This document shows, one piece after another, positions 30,873 through 41,871 of a stretch of 64,000 nucleotides of DNA (positions are counted from its first letter, which is position 1; every line of letters begins with the position of its first letter). The notes below the pieces were generated by a model. That model was not told where the DNA came from and made no database searches. It worked only from the letters and a program-made list of their open reading frames with translations. Both the position numbers and the translations under genes were made by a program. The DNA is from Rhynchopus euleeides (Eukaryota; Euglenozoa; Diplonemea; Diplonemida; Diplonemidae), in assembly GCA_963210315.1 (NCBI GenBank), contig OY723284.1, forward strand, positions 1,798,001-1,862,000. The letters run 5' to 3'.

Positions 30873-31490
30873 AACCCCCCCCCCCCCCCACCACGAACAG
30901 AAAACTGCGAGGGATGACAGCCCCGCCGTGGCGCCGCAGCGCCTGACGCGGCCCGAAGTACTGGGGGCCGGGGGGGCAACCAACCGGCCCCCAACATAAG
31001 CGCCTCACAGAGGACTGAACCTCGCCTGTGTTGAGCCCTCTGAAGCGGGACCGCTGAAGAGGGAAACCCCCAAAACAAAACAAGCAAATCAAAACTAAAA
31101 CAAAATAAAAACTGGCAACACAGGTCGCACAAAAAAAACCCCCTGCCAATCACACCGCATTTCCGCAAGGCAACATTTGCTGTGTTTCGTGCGGCCGACG
31201 AGAAACTTTTCTCGTCTACCTTCCAGAGTGATTCCACATGAAACCCGTTGTTGTTTGTTTTGTTGCCTCCAGTTAAGACTTTTTATATTACGCATTTTCA
31301 ATACTTTACGCCTTTTCCACCTAAATTGCGTTAAGTTATTTTCCATTATTTTACGCTATTTTCATATTTAACGCTATTTTTCTCATATTTAACGCTATTT
31401 TTTCACATTGCTCTTAGTCGGCGCAAAGTATTGAAAATTTGTAACATAAAAACTAGTATTAATTTTAAATAAAAACGATTATTATTACTT

Positions 31491-31573
31491 CCCATGAGGC
31501 CAGGTTCCTCGTGGGTGCGTATTTCACTCGCTTCGCTCGTGAAATACGCCCACTCGGAACCTGGCCTCATGGG
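31491..31573. repeat. 35-bp-stem hairpin
   Basis: CCCATGAGGCCAGGTTCC on the left pairs with GGAACCTGGCCTCATGGG on the right, and the stem continues through GGTGCGTATTTCAC / GTGAAATACGCC around a 12-base loop. It is surrounded by three AT-rich copies of ATTTAACGCTATTTT on the left. Confidence 0.65.
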
Positions 31574-31609
31574 CGTAAAATAATGCGTTTTTATTTAACG
31601 CTAATAATA

Positions 31610-31954
31610 CCGTATACGTAAATATTTTGGAACGTAAATATTATGGAACGTAAATATTATGGAACGTAAATATTTTGGAACGCTGGTGGGTTGGCGTTCC
31701 AGATTTTTTTCGTTCCATAATATTTACAGGGCTTTCTGCGACTCGGGGACTTGGACCAGGGGATCGGACGGCATACAGAGTCCCTGACGGGACCTACTCG
31801 TGCACTTTTCGCGCGATTCCTGACGCAAGCCGTCCTCACCACCGAGTCCCCAACTGGCCCTGTAAATATTTTGGAACGTAAATATTATGGAACGGACCGG
31901 CCAAAAATGGGCCCGTTCCATAATATTTACGTTCCATAATATTTACGTATACGG
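31610..31954. mobile_element. Miniature fold-back element with 16-bp internal repeats
   Basis: CCGTATACGTAAATATT is inverted at the right end, with TA on each side (31608-31609, 31955-31956). The left arm holds four tandem 16-base units GTAAATATTWTGGAAC, and the right arm the inverted equivalents. Length is 345 bp; non-coding. Confidence 0.65.
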
Positions 31955-31956
31955 TA

Positions 31957-32697
31957 ATTAGTATTTGTTTGCCCCTGTTCACCACGACACTTTCTGCGTA
32001 CATATGTCTTGTCCTGGTCGGTGCAGCTTTCTCAGGCGACCAACAGTGGAGTGGGTCTCCTGCAATGATGTGCCCTCACCGACGTGGGGGTGCAGCACAC
32101 CCACTACACTCGGTCGCCGAGATCAGGCCCAACCATCGGCACATCGCAATCAATGAACCCCTCGCACCCGACGCCCAGAGGGAGCAACCTACAAATGCAC
32201 ACCTCTGAGTCTCTTCGGGCATCGACGGCCGCGTCGTGTGTGAAGGGGTCGTTTGCCCTTCCCCTTTCCCCTTCCCTTTCCCATTCGGCAGTTTCGACAC
32301 CCCGATCCCAGAAGTGGGTTCCTGGATGCCTGATTGCCCGCTTCTATTCTTTTGTATCCTGTTGCCGAGCCACATGCCGCTCCCTGAAATGATCACCGAT
32401 CCTGTTACAGTGTAACGGATACGGCTCCAGTCACGGCGAAGGGTTGCGAAGTCGCGAAATCAAAGGAGAAGCCGTGCGCCTGAAGATTGATGTTGACACG
32501 TGTGTCCGACAAATACTGAAGCCTGCTGCTTGCTGGCATTCACAGCTGCTGGGCACACCACATCAGGGCGTGAGGGGTGTGCGGTTTCGGCGTCAGGTGA
32601 GTGCGCATCTGGCTTTGGTTAATGATTGAGCGGCTCACGCTCAAAGAAAGAAACACGTTCGTTGCCCCCCCGCCCCCCCCCCCCCTCTCCCGGCCCC
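31957..32697. other. Intergenic region, no gene seen
   Basis: No exon is supported. It includes GGTTGCGAAGTCGCGAAA at about 32443, related to the dispersed motif at 18823, and a C-run at its right end. Confidence 0.35.
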
Positions 32698-32706
32698 CCT
32701 AGAAGC

Positions 32707-33548
32707 CAGGCATGTCGCTAAGCGTCGACCGTCGACCCAGTGATTTTGGGTTTCCCCCCCCATAAAAAAGCGTCGACCCAGTGGACTGGGTTGACGCTTG
32801 GTCGAGGCTTGGAGCGTCGACCCAGTGGAACTGGGTTGCCATTCAAGCCTGGACCAAGCGTCAACCCATTTATTACACTGGGTCGACGCTAACCTAGCGT
32901 TGACCCGGTTACACTGGGTCGACGCTCACCAAGCGTCGACCAAGCGTCAACCCACTTTCACTGGGTCGACGTCGAAGAGAGTATGGTTTTGCAGGAACAG
33001 ATGATCACTACCGTGGCCTCCGGCGGCTGGGGGGCTCCGCCCCCCAGACCCCCCTGTGGCGTGTGTCTCGTACTCAAGTCATTCGATTCCCACCGGGTCA
33101 GGGAATCCAACCACTCCAGTCGCCTCAGGGGGACACAGCCAACTCACACAGAATCTGTACGCCCACAATGAACAGATGTTCACTACCGTGGCCTCCGGCG
33201 GCTGGGGGGCTCTGCCCCCCAGCCCCCCTATCTCGCGTGCCCGTCTAGTAACCAAGTCCTTGCGCTTTGACGGCCGTGGCATATCAGGGGGCAGCGTCGA
33301 AATCATGGTCCCGAAAGCCATTTTTTGGTTTCCTCCGGCACCCGACGGCGCGAGCGGGAGAGGAACCACGGAAGGAACCCAGCGCCTCACACCGTGCCCA
33401 CCTAGTGGTCCACCGATGGGAAAATTTGGCAACAACACGAGCGCGCGCGAGAAAAATTGACCCCTAGTGTTTTCCCCCCTGATCCCCCCCCAAAACAGGA
33501 GCGTCAACCCACCAAATCTCCAAAATCGAAAAGTTAGCGACAGGCCTG
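32707..33548. mobile_element. TIR element M, copy L, with 9-bp target duplication CCTAGAAGC
   Basis: Ends CAGGCATGTCGCTAA and, inverted, CAGGCCTGTCGCTAA. CCTAGAAGC occurs at 32698-32706 and 33549-33557. Its left third is an array of GCGTCGACCCAGTG and inverse units (about 32735-32975). Its middle holds the double-hairpin module (33006 and 33181). A 9-bp duplication fits Mutator-like elements among others. Non-coding. Confidence 0.85.
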
Positions 33549-33549
33549 C

Positions 33550-33861
33550 CTAGAAGCTTCTCTCATCCTGATTGCCACCCTGGTTAGGGATATCGCAGGA
33601 ATACTGCTGCCTCCACCTCTCCTTCCCTTCCCGCTGTCTCTGTTGCACGACGGGGCGCTGCTGGTTCAGCTGCCGATCGGGCCGATTGGTGGGGACTTCA
33701 GCCCGGCGGGAATAGTGTCCCAGCGGGGTGTTGTAAAAAAGCAGTATGCCAGACCCGCCGGCTGAAGCCCACCACATCTCTACCCCCTCCTTCTCCGGCA
33801 GCCCACTGCCCAACTGGCGTGCCCGGCGCAGCAACAGTTGTGGCAGCCACCCCACTCCCAC
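33550..33861 (-). CDS. Possible small gene of unknown function (103 residues)
   Basis: A minus-strand frame reads LGSGLPEKEGVEMWWASAGG and then LLFYNTPLGHYSRR, with a Gln/Arg-rich tail. The W...G...FYN pattern hints at a degenerate WW-type fold, but this is weak. The stop TAG lies inside the 9-bp target duplication of element M, which inserted immediately downstream. It would be the only host gene on the minus strand here, and codon-use support is not available. It may equally be a transposon remnant or chance. Confidence 0.2.
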   Translation of the reverse strand: MGVGWLPQLLLRRARQLGSGLPEKEGVEMWWASAGGSGILLFYNTPLGHYSRRAEVPTNRPDRQLNQQRPVVQQRQREGKERWRQQYSCDIPNQGGNQDERSF

Positions 33862-34325
33862 ATTATCTTGCGATTGCGCGTGTCTGCGCTTCGGGCCATG
33901 TTAGCGAGTGAATGGTGAGAGGCAACTCTGCGGTTTTCTTTCCCCACCCCCCCACCCCCACCCCCACCCACCACACAACGGCAGGTTTATTACCCCCAGA
34001 AACACCATACACAAGACACCCCTACACATTCTCTCTTGAGAGATCCAACCGCACCCACCCCGACACCCACACCCACCCACCCCCCCCCCCCCTTTTGGGG
34101 GCCGTGCATTCCCAGTTGCCCCTCTTTCTCCACACACCCACACCCACACCCCCGCCCACCAACCCGGCACATATAGCCCCTCCCCCTCGCTCCCACACTT
34201 TCCCCAAACACCCACACTCCCCCCAACCCCCTCGCCCGTCAGGGTGTGAGGGGTGGGCGGGTGTGTCGGGGGGCAGGTGGGGAGGCGAGGGAGACACGGA
34301 GTGGTGTTACCAAAAAAAGGCGGCG
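33862..34325. other. C-rich upstream region of the Pumilio gene
   Basis: Strongly C-biased on the + strand with many CACCC and CCCAC boxes. No exon is supported. It probably contains the 5' region or upstream splice partner of the Pumilio gene. Confidence 0.3.
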
Positions 34326-34374
34326 TTTTTTTTTGAGTTCTTTTTTTTTTTGGAATCTTTTTTTTTGCCTGGAG
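34326..34374 (+). other. T-rich tract and AG acceptor before the Pumilio gene
   Basis: Three T-runs of eight to eleven bases are followed by GCCTGGAG ending at 34374, 30 bases before the ATG. This is the most classical polypyrimidine-AG site in the window and suggests cis- or trans-splicing of the 5' UTR. Confidence 0.5.
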
Positions 34375-34404
34375 AGGGGACAAAAAGAGGCGAAAGAAAG
34401 GGAG

Positions 34405-37173
34405 ATGGAGCGGGTTCAGTCTATGCGGCGCAGCAGCAGCGCACCGGCGCTGCCTGTGCCTGACCCTTGGGAGGTGGAGGAGGGGCAGGAGTTCCGCGAG
34501 TCCCCCGAATATGCGAGGTGGTACTACAGCCAGTTTCCGAGGGATTCCCGTGTCCCTCCTCCGGTGGTCAGCCACGAGACATACTGCACCATCATGGGGG
34601 CGAAGCAAGGCTTCTGCCGTGTGGCAAACCTAAGCGTGATGGACACCGACTGCCACGACGACGCCATCGAGCACCCGCATTGCCGGGAGGAGATGTCCGC
34701 AGCGTCACGCCTGCCTTCGCAAGGTGGCGCGCAGCCTTCCGGAATGGCCAGCCTCCCTGCGCTTGTGGAGGACAAGGAGAGCTCCGACGAGGACGACCGC
34801 GGCGCGCCTGCGGCGCAGCTGGGTGCGGGCGGCGTGCCGGCGCCGCCGCCGCCCCCACCCCCGCAGGTGGAGAAGCGGGAGGCAGGCGTGAGGCCCCTCA
34901 CGAAGGTGGCGTCTGGGCTCAACAGCATGGCGGCACCCTTCATCCCGGGGTCGGGGCGGTACAGCTTTGGGGGTGCGCCAGGGGCGTCGCCGCAGACGCC
35001 GTCGGCGTCGTCGGTGGGGTCTGACGTGGGGTGTGTGGCTGGGCAGTACCCTGCGGCGGGTGCGCAGCAGGCGGCGCAGGGGTACCGCCTGCCGCAGCCC
35101 GCGCAGGCGGTGCGGCAGGGGGGTGACGGCGCGCAGCACGCAGTGTTGAGGCGGGCCGGGAGCATGCAGGGGAGCTGCCACGACTACCAGAGTGCATACA
35201 GCGCGACCCCGACTTCGAATGCCAACGGGCACTCGCCCCCCGCGACCCCGCCTGTCACGGCGCTGCAGCAGGGGGTGCCGGTGCCGCAGCAGATGCATTA
35301 CAAGCAGGGGTTGGTGCAGCAGCAGCAGCCGCAGCAGGTGATGCGGATCGGCACTCCGGTGGGGACGCCGTTGACGTCGGAGCAGGCGCAGTCCTTTGAC
35401 ATGATGGAGGGGCCCGGCACCCCTGTGACGCCGCTGTCTGCGGGGAGCGGGTCGTTCTCGATGTGCAGCGGGGGAGTGGGGCTGCCACGCGGGTCGATCC
35501 GCAGCAGCCCCCGGTCGAAGGTGTTGGAGGAGTACTGCAACACGTGCCACATGCGTGCCTGGGAGATCAAAGACCTCGTCGGGTGTGTTGCCGACTTCGC
35601 CAGGGATCCCGACGGCGCCTGCCTGCTCCAGCGGAAGCTGGACGGCGGGTGCTCGGAGGATGACATCGCGTTTGTGTTCAACGAGGTGCAGGGGTGTGCC
35701 CTGCAGCTGATGCAGGACCCCTTTGGCAACTATGTGATGCAGAAGCTTGTGGAGCACGGCAATGAGCAGATGCGCACCTACCTCTTTGCGTGCATCAAGG
35801 TATGTCGGACAGGCAGGGGCGCTGTGTCATGCAGCTTGTGTGCTTTGAGTTCACCGAGGGGCGGCTCGCTTGTTCTGCGCGACAGGGCGAAGGGCCCAAA
35901 GACAGAAGAGGTGCCGTTGTCCGTGCTGACTGCTGCTGCGATATTTTTGTGGTTTGCAACCCACACCCTCAGGCCACACCACCCCGCCCTGCCACAGAGC
36001 AACGTGCGTACGCTGTCCCTGCAGACATACGGCTGCCGTGTGGTGCAGCGCTGCCTGGAGGCCATGCACGAAGGGCAGCGTGCGGATCTCCTGAAGGAGC
36101 TTGAGCCCGACTTCGTGGCGTGCATGCAGGATCAGAATGGGAACCACGTGATCCAGAAGGCGGTGGAGCTGTGCGGGCCTCTCAGGGCTGTGGCGGCTGC
36201 GGTGCAGGGGCAGGCGCCGGAAGCCTCCATGCACCCCTACGGCTGCCGCTGCGTGCAGCGCCTGCTGCAGCACGCCCAGGATGTCACCGTCCTGCAGGGC
36301 ATGCTCAACGAGCTCGTCAGCGCAATCCTCACCCTCGCCACCGACCAGTTCGGCAACCACGTCGTGCAGCACCTGGTCCGCAACAGGGCGCTGAACATGC
36401 ACGCGCGTGCCATGGAGAATCTCGCAGGGCACCTGCCGCAGCTCGCCATGCATAAATACGCTGCCAATGTCGTTGAGATGGTCTACTCGCAGGCCTCCCC
36501 TGCAGTGCGGTGCCAGATCATCGACGAGCTTGCCGCCTCCCCGCGGCAGGACGGCGTGCCGGGGATCCTGTCTGTGCTGATCGACCAGTACGGCAGCTTT
36601 GTGGTGCAGAAGATCTTCGACGCCAGCGATGACGACCAGCGTCTGCGCCTCGTGTCGCACCTCAAGCCCCACACGCACCTCTTGGGCCGTGCAGCCTTTG
36701 CGAAGCACTTCGTGGAGCGGCTGGAGAAGATGGGGATGGTCCCGCCTACGTCGCCCCCGGCAACGCCCCCGATGGAGCCCCAGCAGACACCCCCGACAGC
36801 CGCACAGCCCCCGCCGCACACGCGGCGCGTCCCCCCGACGACGACGCTGCCCCTGCCGCAGGCTATCCAGGCACGCAAGGCACGCACAGCATCGCAGAAG
36901 GCTGCACCACAAGACTGCACCCTCCAGGCACAAAGAGTATGACACGGCAGGGGGCAAGGGGGGGTGTTGGTGGCAGCCCTGCTGCCCCCCGATGGCGAGG
37001 GCTCCTTTGGGGTGGGGGGGGGGGTTTACAGTATTGCCGGTTGCAAAAAAACACGGCTCTGCGTGGAGGGGCTCTGGCATCGTTGACACACACGCCCACA
37101 CCCACAGGTCCTTCTGCCGCAGCTGGTGCACCAGCAGCGTGCCTACGGCAACACAATCAGCCCCCCGAGCTGA
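34405..37173 (+). CDS. Pumilio/PUF-family RNA-binding protein (three exons)
   Basis: CDS join(34405..35799,35998..36936,37108..37173), 799 residues. The start is the first ATG after the T-rich acceptor. Residues 1-370 are low complexity (Pro, Gln, Gly, Ser), as in many Pumilio proteins. Eight PUF repeats follow with signatures GACLLQ, GNYVMQ, GCRVVQ, GNHVIQ, GCRCVQ, GNHVVQ, AANVVE and GSFVVQ. PUF proteins bind 3'-UTR motifs and repress or localise mRNAs in the cytoplasm. The first intron is placed so that SNVRTLSLQTYGCRVV follows CIK, restoring repeat 3. The last exon is inferred from donor AGA|GTATGA and acceptor CCCACAG with an open frame of 22 codons (start VLLPQLVHQQR). A Pro-rich tail follows the repeats. 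Confidence 0.88.
35800..35997 (+). other. 198-bp in-frame, stop-free intron in the Pumilio gene
   Basis: Donor AAG|GTATGT, acceptor GCCACAG|AGCAAC. It falls between PUF repeats 2 and 3. Retention would insert 66 residues and break the superhelix without a frameshift. Confidence 0.8.
36937..37107 (+). other. 171-bp last intron of the Pumilio gene
   Basis: Donor AGA|GTATGA gives an immediate in-frame TGA if unspliced. Acceptor CACCCACAG. Retained and spliced forms would differ only in the C-terminal tail (one Val versus 22 residues). Confidence 0.6.
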
Positions 37174-40100
37174 TCCCTGTGTCGGGTGATTGGCGGGGGA
37201 GGCTAATCGCCCCCCTGTGGGGCTCTGGTCTTGGTAACCTGCCCTCTGTATCTGAACTTGCATCGTCTGCTTTGAGCTGATCTCATGTCTGGCATGTGGT
37301 CTTCCTGCTACTCTCCCTCCGCTACTCTCGTCTGTCCCCTTTGTCTTTTTAATCGCAGCACAGCTTTCGGACAGAGAGCTCGCAAAATGCGCGCGCGTGT
37401 GTACAGTGGAGGTCTTATCCAAGTTCGCTTGGTGCGACCACTACGAAGCAAATTTCTTCATGTGTGTGTGTGTGTGTGTGTCGCAGTGGAGGTAGCATCA
37501 AGAGCACGGTCGTGTGCTGCACTCAGGAAAAAATACAAAACCTACCCCACTTATGTGCTGTGAATTGTGAGTGTTTGCCATTGCTTATTTTATTCTACTT
37601 CCGAGCGGCGAATCCCCAGCGTAGTCGCGAAGTAAGGAGGGGGGGGGGGATCGGGAACCTGAAGCTTTTGGATGAGCGCCCGAAACGCAGGGCCTCTCAA
37701 CACAGCCTTTGGGGCACACACAAATGTGCGCTAACAACAAGAAGTTTGGATCTGTGCTTTACAGCTGCTGGAAAGGACGATACAGCCATATAGCGAAAGG
37801 AGGGCGATTTTCTTCCAAGTGGGGGGCAGTGATAGTGGTCAACAAAATCCATTCCTGCACGAACCCCCCGTTGTATTCTGAGATGCCCCACGTGGTGTTG
37901 GTGGGTCGAACCAAAGAACGCGGCAGTCTTGGCGCAAAGCCTTGGCGCGGTTCCTCGCTCGCCTCGCCCCGCCCCCACCCCCCCCTCTTGAGGAACACCT
38001 AACACTCTTCGGGCATCTTCCCTGACAGTTTTATCAAGCCCCCCCCCGAACCTCAGAACGAATCTTACATCTCCCCCAGTGCCCATATCTGAACGAAAAC
38101 TCAACGAAGAACGCTGAAGAACGAAGTAATCCGAATTTGGTTTCCCTTCCTCAAAGTGGGTCGGTGGCCGAGGCCCGTGCACTCCCCCCCCCCCCCGATT
38201 TCTCTTCCTGGCCCCCCCCGCGAACCTGGGAGGCAACTCCGGGGTCAGCGGTAGGTGCCGGCTCTCTTCCCCCTCCCTCCTCCCTTTCTCTTCTAGTCTC
38301 CTCCCCCCCCCCCCCCCCCCCAGACCTCTTTGCCCCACCCCCAGGGCTGCCCCCTGTGAATGCTAGAACCTAGCCCAGCCCTCTTCTACGCCGCGGCCTC
38401 ACTGACCACAGCAGCTCAACCCCGGTCACGCGGCTTGTTTGCCATAGAGCATTGTTGTTCGTGTTGTGCATGTCACTGTGCTAAGAGCCCGAAGGAGCAA
38501 AAGTAGAACCTGCTGCGCTAGCCCCACCAAGCAGCCTCAGTACGATAGGACGCGCGCAGGCACCGGGCCCCCTCTCTAAAAAAAAACCTTCCTCAAACCT
38601 TCCGTTCCGAGCCGTTGAAAAGGTTCCTTGTGTGTTGTGCCGGCAGAGGTGAAGCCCTGGCTGATTCTTTGAGGGAAATTTCCCATGCTGAAAAAGAACA
38701 TTCCCACACTTGTTTTGATTCGGTGACCTCGCCATGGATCCTCATTCGGGGAAGTGAGGTCGTCGTGACTGAAACACCGCAAAAAAATAAAATGGGGGCA
38801 CACACGCATCACCCAAAGCTGGCAACTCACAATTTCAGTTGTCAAGTTGATTCAACACCATGCTTTCTCTGATATGCCCGGTGTTGCAAATGGGGTCACC
38901 CCCAGGTGTCAGATGTGCCCCACCCACCCACCCACCCACACCCCCTCCCTCTCTCACACCCCTCCTCCCCCGCAACACAATTCGGACCCCAAAAAAAAGT
39001 TCTAAAAAAACCAATGAAATGAATGGAGGCGCTGTGTTCCCACATGCGCACCCCCCTGATCCCCTCCCTCTTCCGCCTCTACGAGCGGTGCCCAAAGCTG
39101 TGCCAGCTGTGACACCTATGTCGACCAAGGCCCCACGTCCTGGCCTGCCGACCCCAGTGATTCTGCCATCACTCCACGTGACACCGCATTGGGCAACAGG
39201 ATAGCGTATCAGTTCTCGTGCGTTCGTCTCTCGTGGACTTTCTGTACGATGCGGGACCGCTAATCCACACAGCAAACGGCAAGAGGGATTTATACGTGAT
39301 AACCGAAAGAGCCGAAGAGCTGGGAAAGATAGGGTGTGGGAGGGTGGAGGATAAAATATTCGTTGGTTGCATGTGGCCCACCCTGCTGCTGCTGCCAGAG
39401 AGACCTAGACGACACCATAGGGGGTGTAGTGTCTGTGTAGCTGCGTGCCAGCTTCATTTAGGCCCAAGAATGGAGGGGGGGTGGGAGGTGTGCGGCCAGT
39501 GTGACAGGTGTGACATAAAGATGAGCGAAAAAAATATGCGGCACAGTGCCGAGAAGACATGGCCCCAAAAATGAAAAAGGGAAAAAAAATACTCGGAGTG
39601 TTCAAAGATGCGATTATAGTGGCATCTCTTCGAAGGGTGGTGGATAGCTTATCAGTTCTCGTGCAGTGGTCTCTCACCGGCTTCTGTGTGATGCAGGTTC
39701 GCTAATCCAATCTTGCAAACAAAGAGTGAATGACACGTGTGTGCAGGGGTTGCCGAAAACGCGAGGAAGCGCCACCCCAGAAGAAGTGGTCAAGCGTCAC
39801 CACACACGCGCCACTCCCTCAGTAGCGATGTCATCAAAAATCAAAGCCATATTTTGTTTGACTATAAACAAATCATGCCCCCCTCCTCCCCCCCCAACAC
39901 ACCTTTTTTTTTGCCGTATTTTTTGCCCTTTTGTTGTCTTGTTGCTTTTTTTTCGTGTGGCCACCCCCCCTGCCCCCACACTTACATCACACATCACACA
40001 ACAGTCCGTTTCTGCCATAACTCAAGTCAGTTGTCCGTCGGTCCGGGTGGGGGAGTGGGGGGTGTGTCTAGGAGATAGGGAAGCTCTTTCATTCGTTGGG

Positions 40101-40641
40101 GCCCTCCGGACGAAACGCTCTGTCTGGATTTCCGAGCCCCAATACCGCGAAGATTCCCGGTGGGACGAACAGTGGGATTATCCCTTCTAAGCATACAACG
40201 TGGGGGGCGAGTTGCCTCTTCTCTCTGTGAGTACAACGCCTTCCGACAACCGGCCTACACATTGTGGATGTCACGCCTGTCACGGCCTGATTGTCCATCG
40301 TCCCCACCATTCGGCCTCCAAAATGAAGGTCGCCGATGCCAAAACAAAGGAAAATATGCGGGAGTTTTACCAAGTCGTCAGAAGAGTGAATGCTCCGATT
40401 GGATACTCGCCACCACCCTACAATGCACCTGCCCCCGTCTTCCACCGGCCCCCCCACCCTCTGCTACGCCGAATTGCAGTTATTTTTTGAGAGTTTGGCG
40501 TTCGCCGGTCGGGGGAGGTGGGGGGGGGGGGGGGCGCGAAGGCGGTTCTCTCGCAGATGCTGCTGCTGCTGCGCCTCTTCACATTCTTTTTTCTCGATGC
40601 CGTATTGTAGTTTGGGGGGGGGGGGGTTTAGCGAGCTGGCA
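37174..40641. other. Gene-poor region
   Basis: No exon is supported. Seen are a GT microsatellite (37461-37481), a relative of the dispersed TTACGAGCGACGAAG motif (about 37598-37640), and long C-runs near 38300-38320. A diverged direct repeat begins GGATAGC(G/T)TATCAGTTCTCG at 39199 and 39643, about 90 bases long and 444 apart. G-runs near 40520 and 40615 are next to the following transposon. Confidence 0.4.
37461..37481. repeat. (TG)n microsatellite
   Basis: An uninterrupted TG run of 21 bases about 290 bases downstream of the last Pumilio exon. Confidence 0.85.
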
Positions 40642-40650
40642 TCGCGTTAC

Positions 40651-41514
40651 CAGGCCTGTCGCTAACTTTTCGATTTTGGAGATTTGGTGGGTTGACGCTC
40701 CTGTTTTGGGGGGGGATCAGGGGGGAAAACACTAGGGGTCAATTTTTCTCGCGCGCGCTTCGCGCGCGCTCGTGTTGTTGCCAAATTTTCCCATCGGTGG
40801 ACCACTAGGTGGGCACGGTGTGAGGCGCTGGGTTCCTTCCGTGGTTCCTCTCCCGCTCGCGCCGTCGGGTGCCGGAGGAAACCAAAAAATGGCTTTCGGG
40901 ACCATGATTTCGACGCTGCCCCCTGATATGCCACGGCCGTCAAAGCGCAAGGACTTGGTTACTAGACGGGCACGCGAGATAGGGGGGCTGGGGGGCAGAG
41001 CCCCCCAGCCGCCGGAGGCCACGGTAGTGAACATCTGTTCATTGTGGGCGTACAGATTCTGTGTGAGTTGGCTGTGTCCCCCTGAGGCGACTGGAGTGGT
41101 TGGATTCCCTGACCCGGTGGGAATCGAATGACTTGAGTACGAGACACACGCCACAGGGGGGTCTGGGGGGCGGAGCCCCCCAGCCGCCGGAGGCCACGGT
41201 AGTGATCATCTGTTCCTGCAAAACCATACTCTCTTCGACGTCGACCCAGTGAAAGTGGGTTGACGCTTGGTCGACGCTTGGTGAGCGTCGACCCAGTGTA
41301 ACCGGGTCAACGCTAGGTTAGCGTCGACCCAGTGTAATAAATGGGTTGACGCTTGGTCCAGGCTTGAATGGCAACCCAGTTCCACTGGGTCGACGCTCCA
41401 AGCCTCGACCAAGCGTCAACCCAGTCCACTGGGTCGACGCTGGGTCGACGCTTTTTTATGGGGGGGGAAACCCAAAATCACTGGGTCGACGGTCGACGCT
41501 TAGCGACATGCCTG
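40651..41514. mobile_element. TIR element M, copy R, with 9-bp target duplication TCGCGTTAC
   Basis: Inverted relative to copy L at 32707-33548 and nearly identical to it. TCGCGTTAC occurs at 40642-40650 and 41515-41523. It is 22 bases longer than copy L, mainly from an extra GCGCGCGCTTCGCGCGCG hairpin near 40750 and one extra GTCGACGCTGG unit near 41445. It carries the double-hairpin module (40983 and 41161). Different target sites prove two separate insertions, not an inverted duplication of the locus. Confidence 0.9.
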
Positions 41515-41871
41515 TCGCGTTACTAAGTGTCCTCTGGGGGGGGGGGCACAGCGTGATAACCGAGCTCGATGTACCTCCGTGCCATCCCCCCTCCCCCCCG
41601 GCGGAATTCATCATTCAGTTTCTGTTGGTGTGAAGAATGCCGACAGCGCTGTTTGTTTTCCGCCTGTTCTGCACACGAATCACATGCCAAAAATAGTGGG
41701 GTGCGACCCTTATTTGCTCTCGAGCCCTCTCAAATGCAGGAGAGTGAGTACTGAACAGCATCAGTGCCACACTGACACGGTTTGACACGCAGAGAGGGAA
41801 AACCCCCGCTAAGGCATTCCATTGATTCGGGGTTTTTGTTTTGTTTTTTGTTTTGCCACTGCTGTGTGGGT

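Noticed and set aside
32798..33004. Repeat-rich peptide frame in element M
   Set aside because: It merely translates the GTCGACCCAGTG array and recurs identically in copy R; no start or family support.
35851..37422. 523-codon minus-strand frame opposite the Pumilio gene
   Set aside because: The sense strand has eight clear PUF repeats; the antisense product has none and crosses both introns.
32707..41514. Large inverted duplication around the Pumilio gene
   Set aside because: The two inverted blocks have different perfect 9-bp target duplications, so they are separate transposon insertions.
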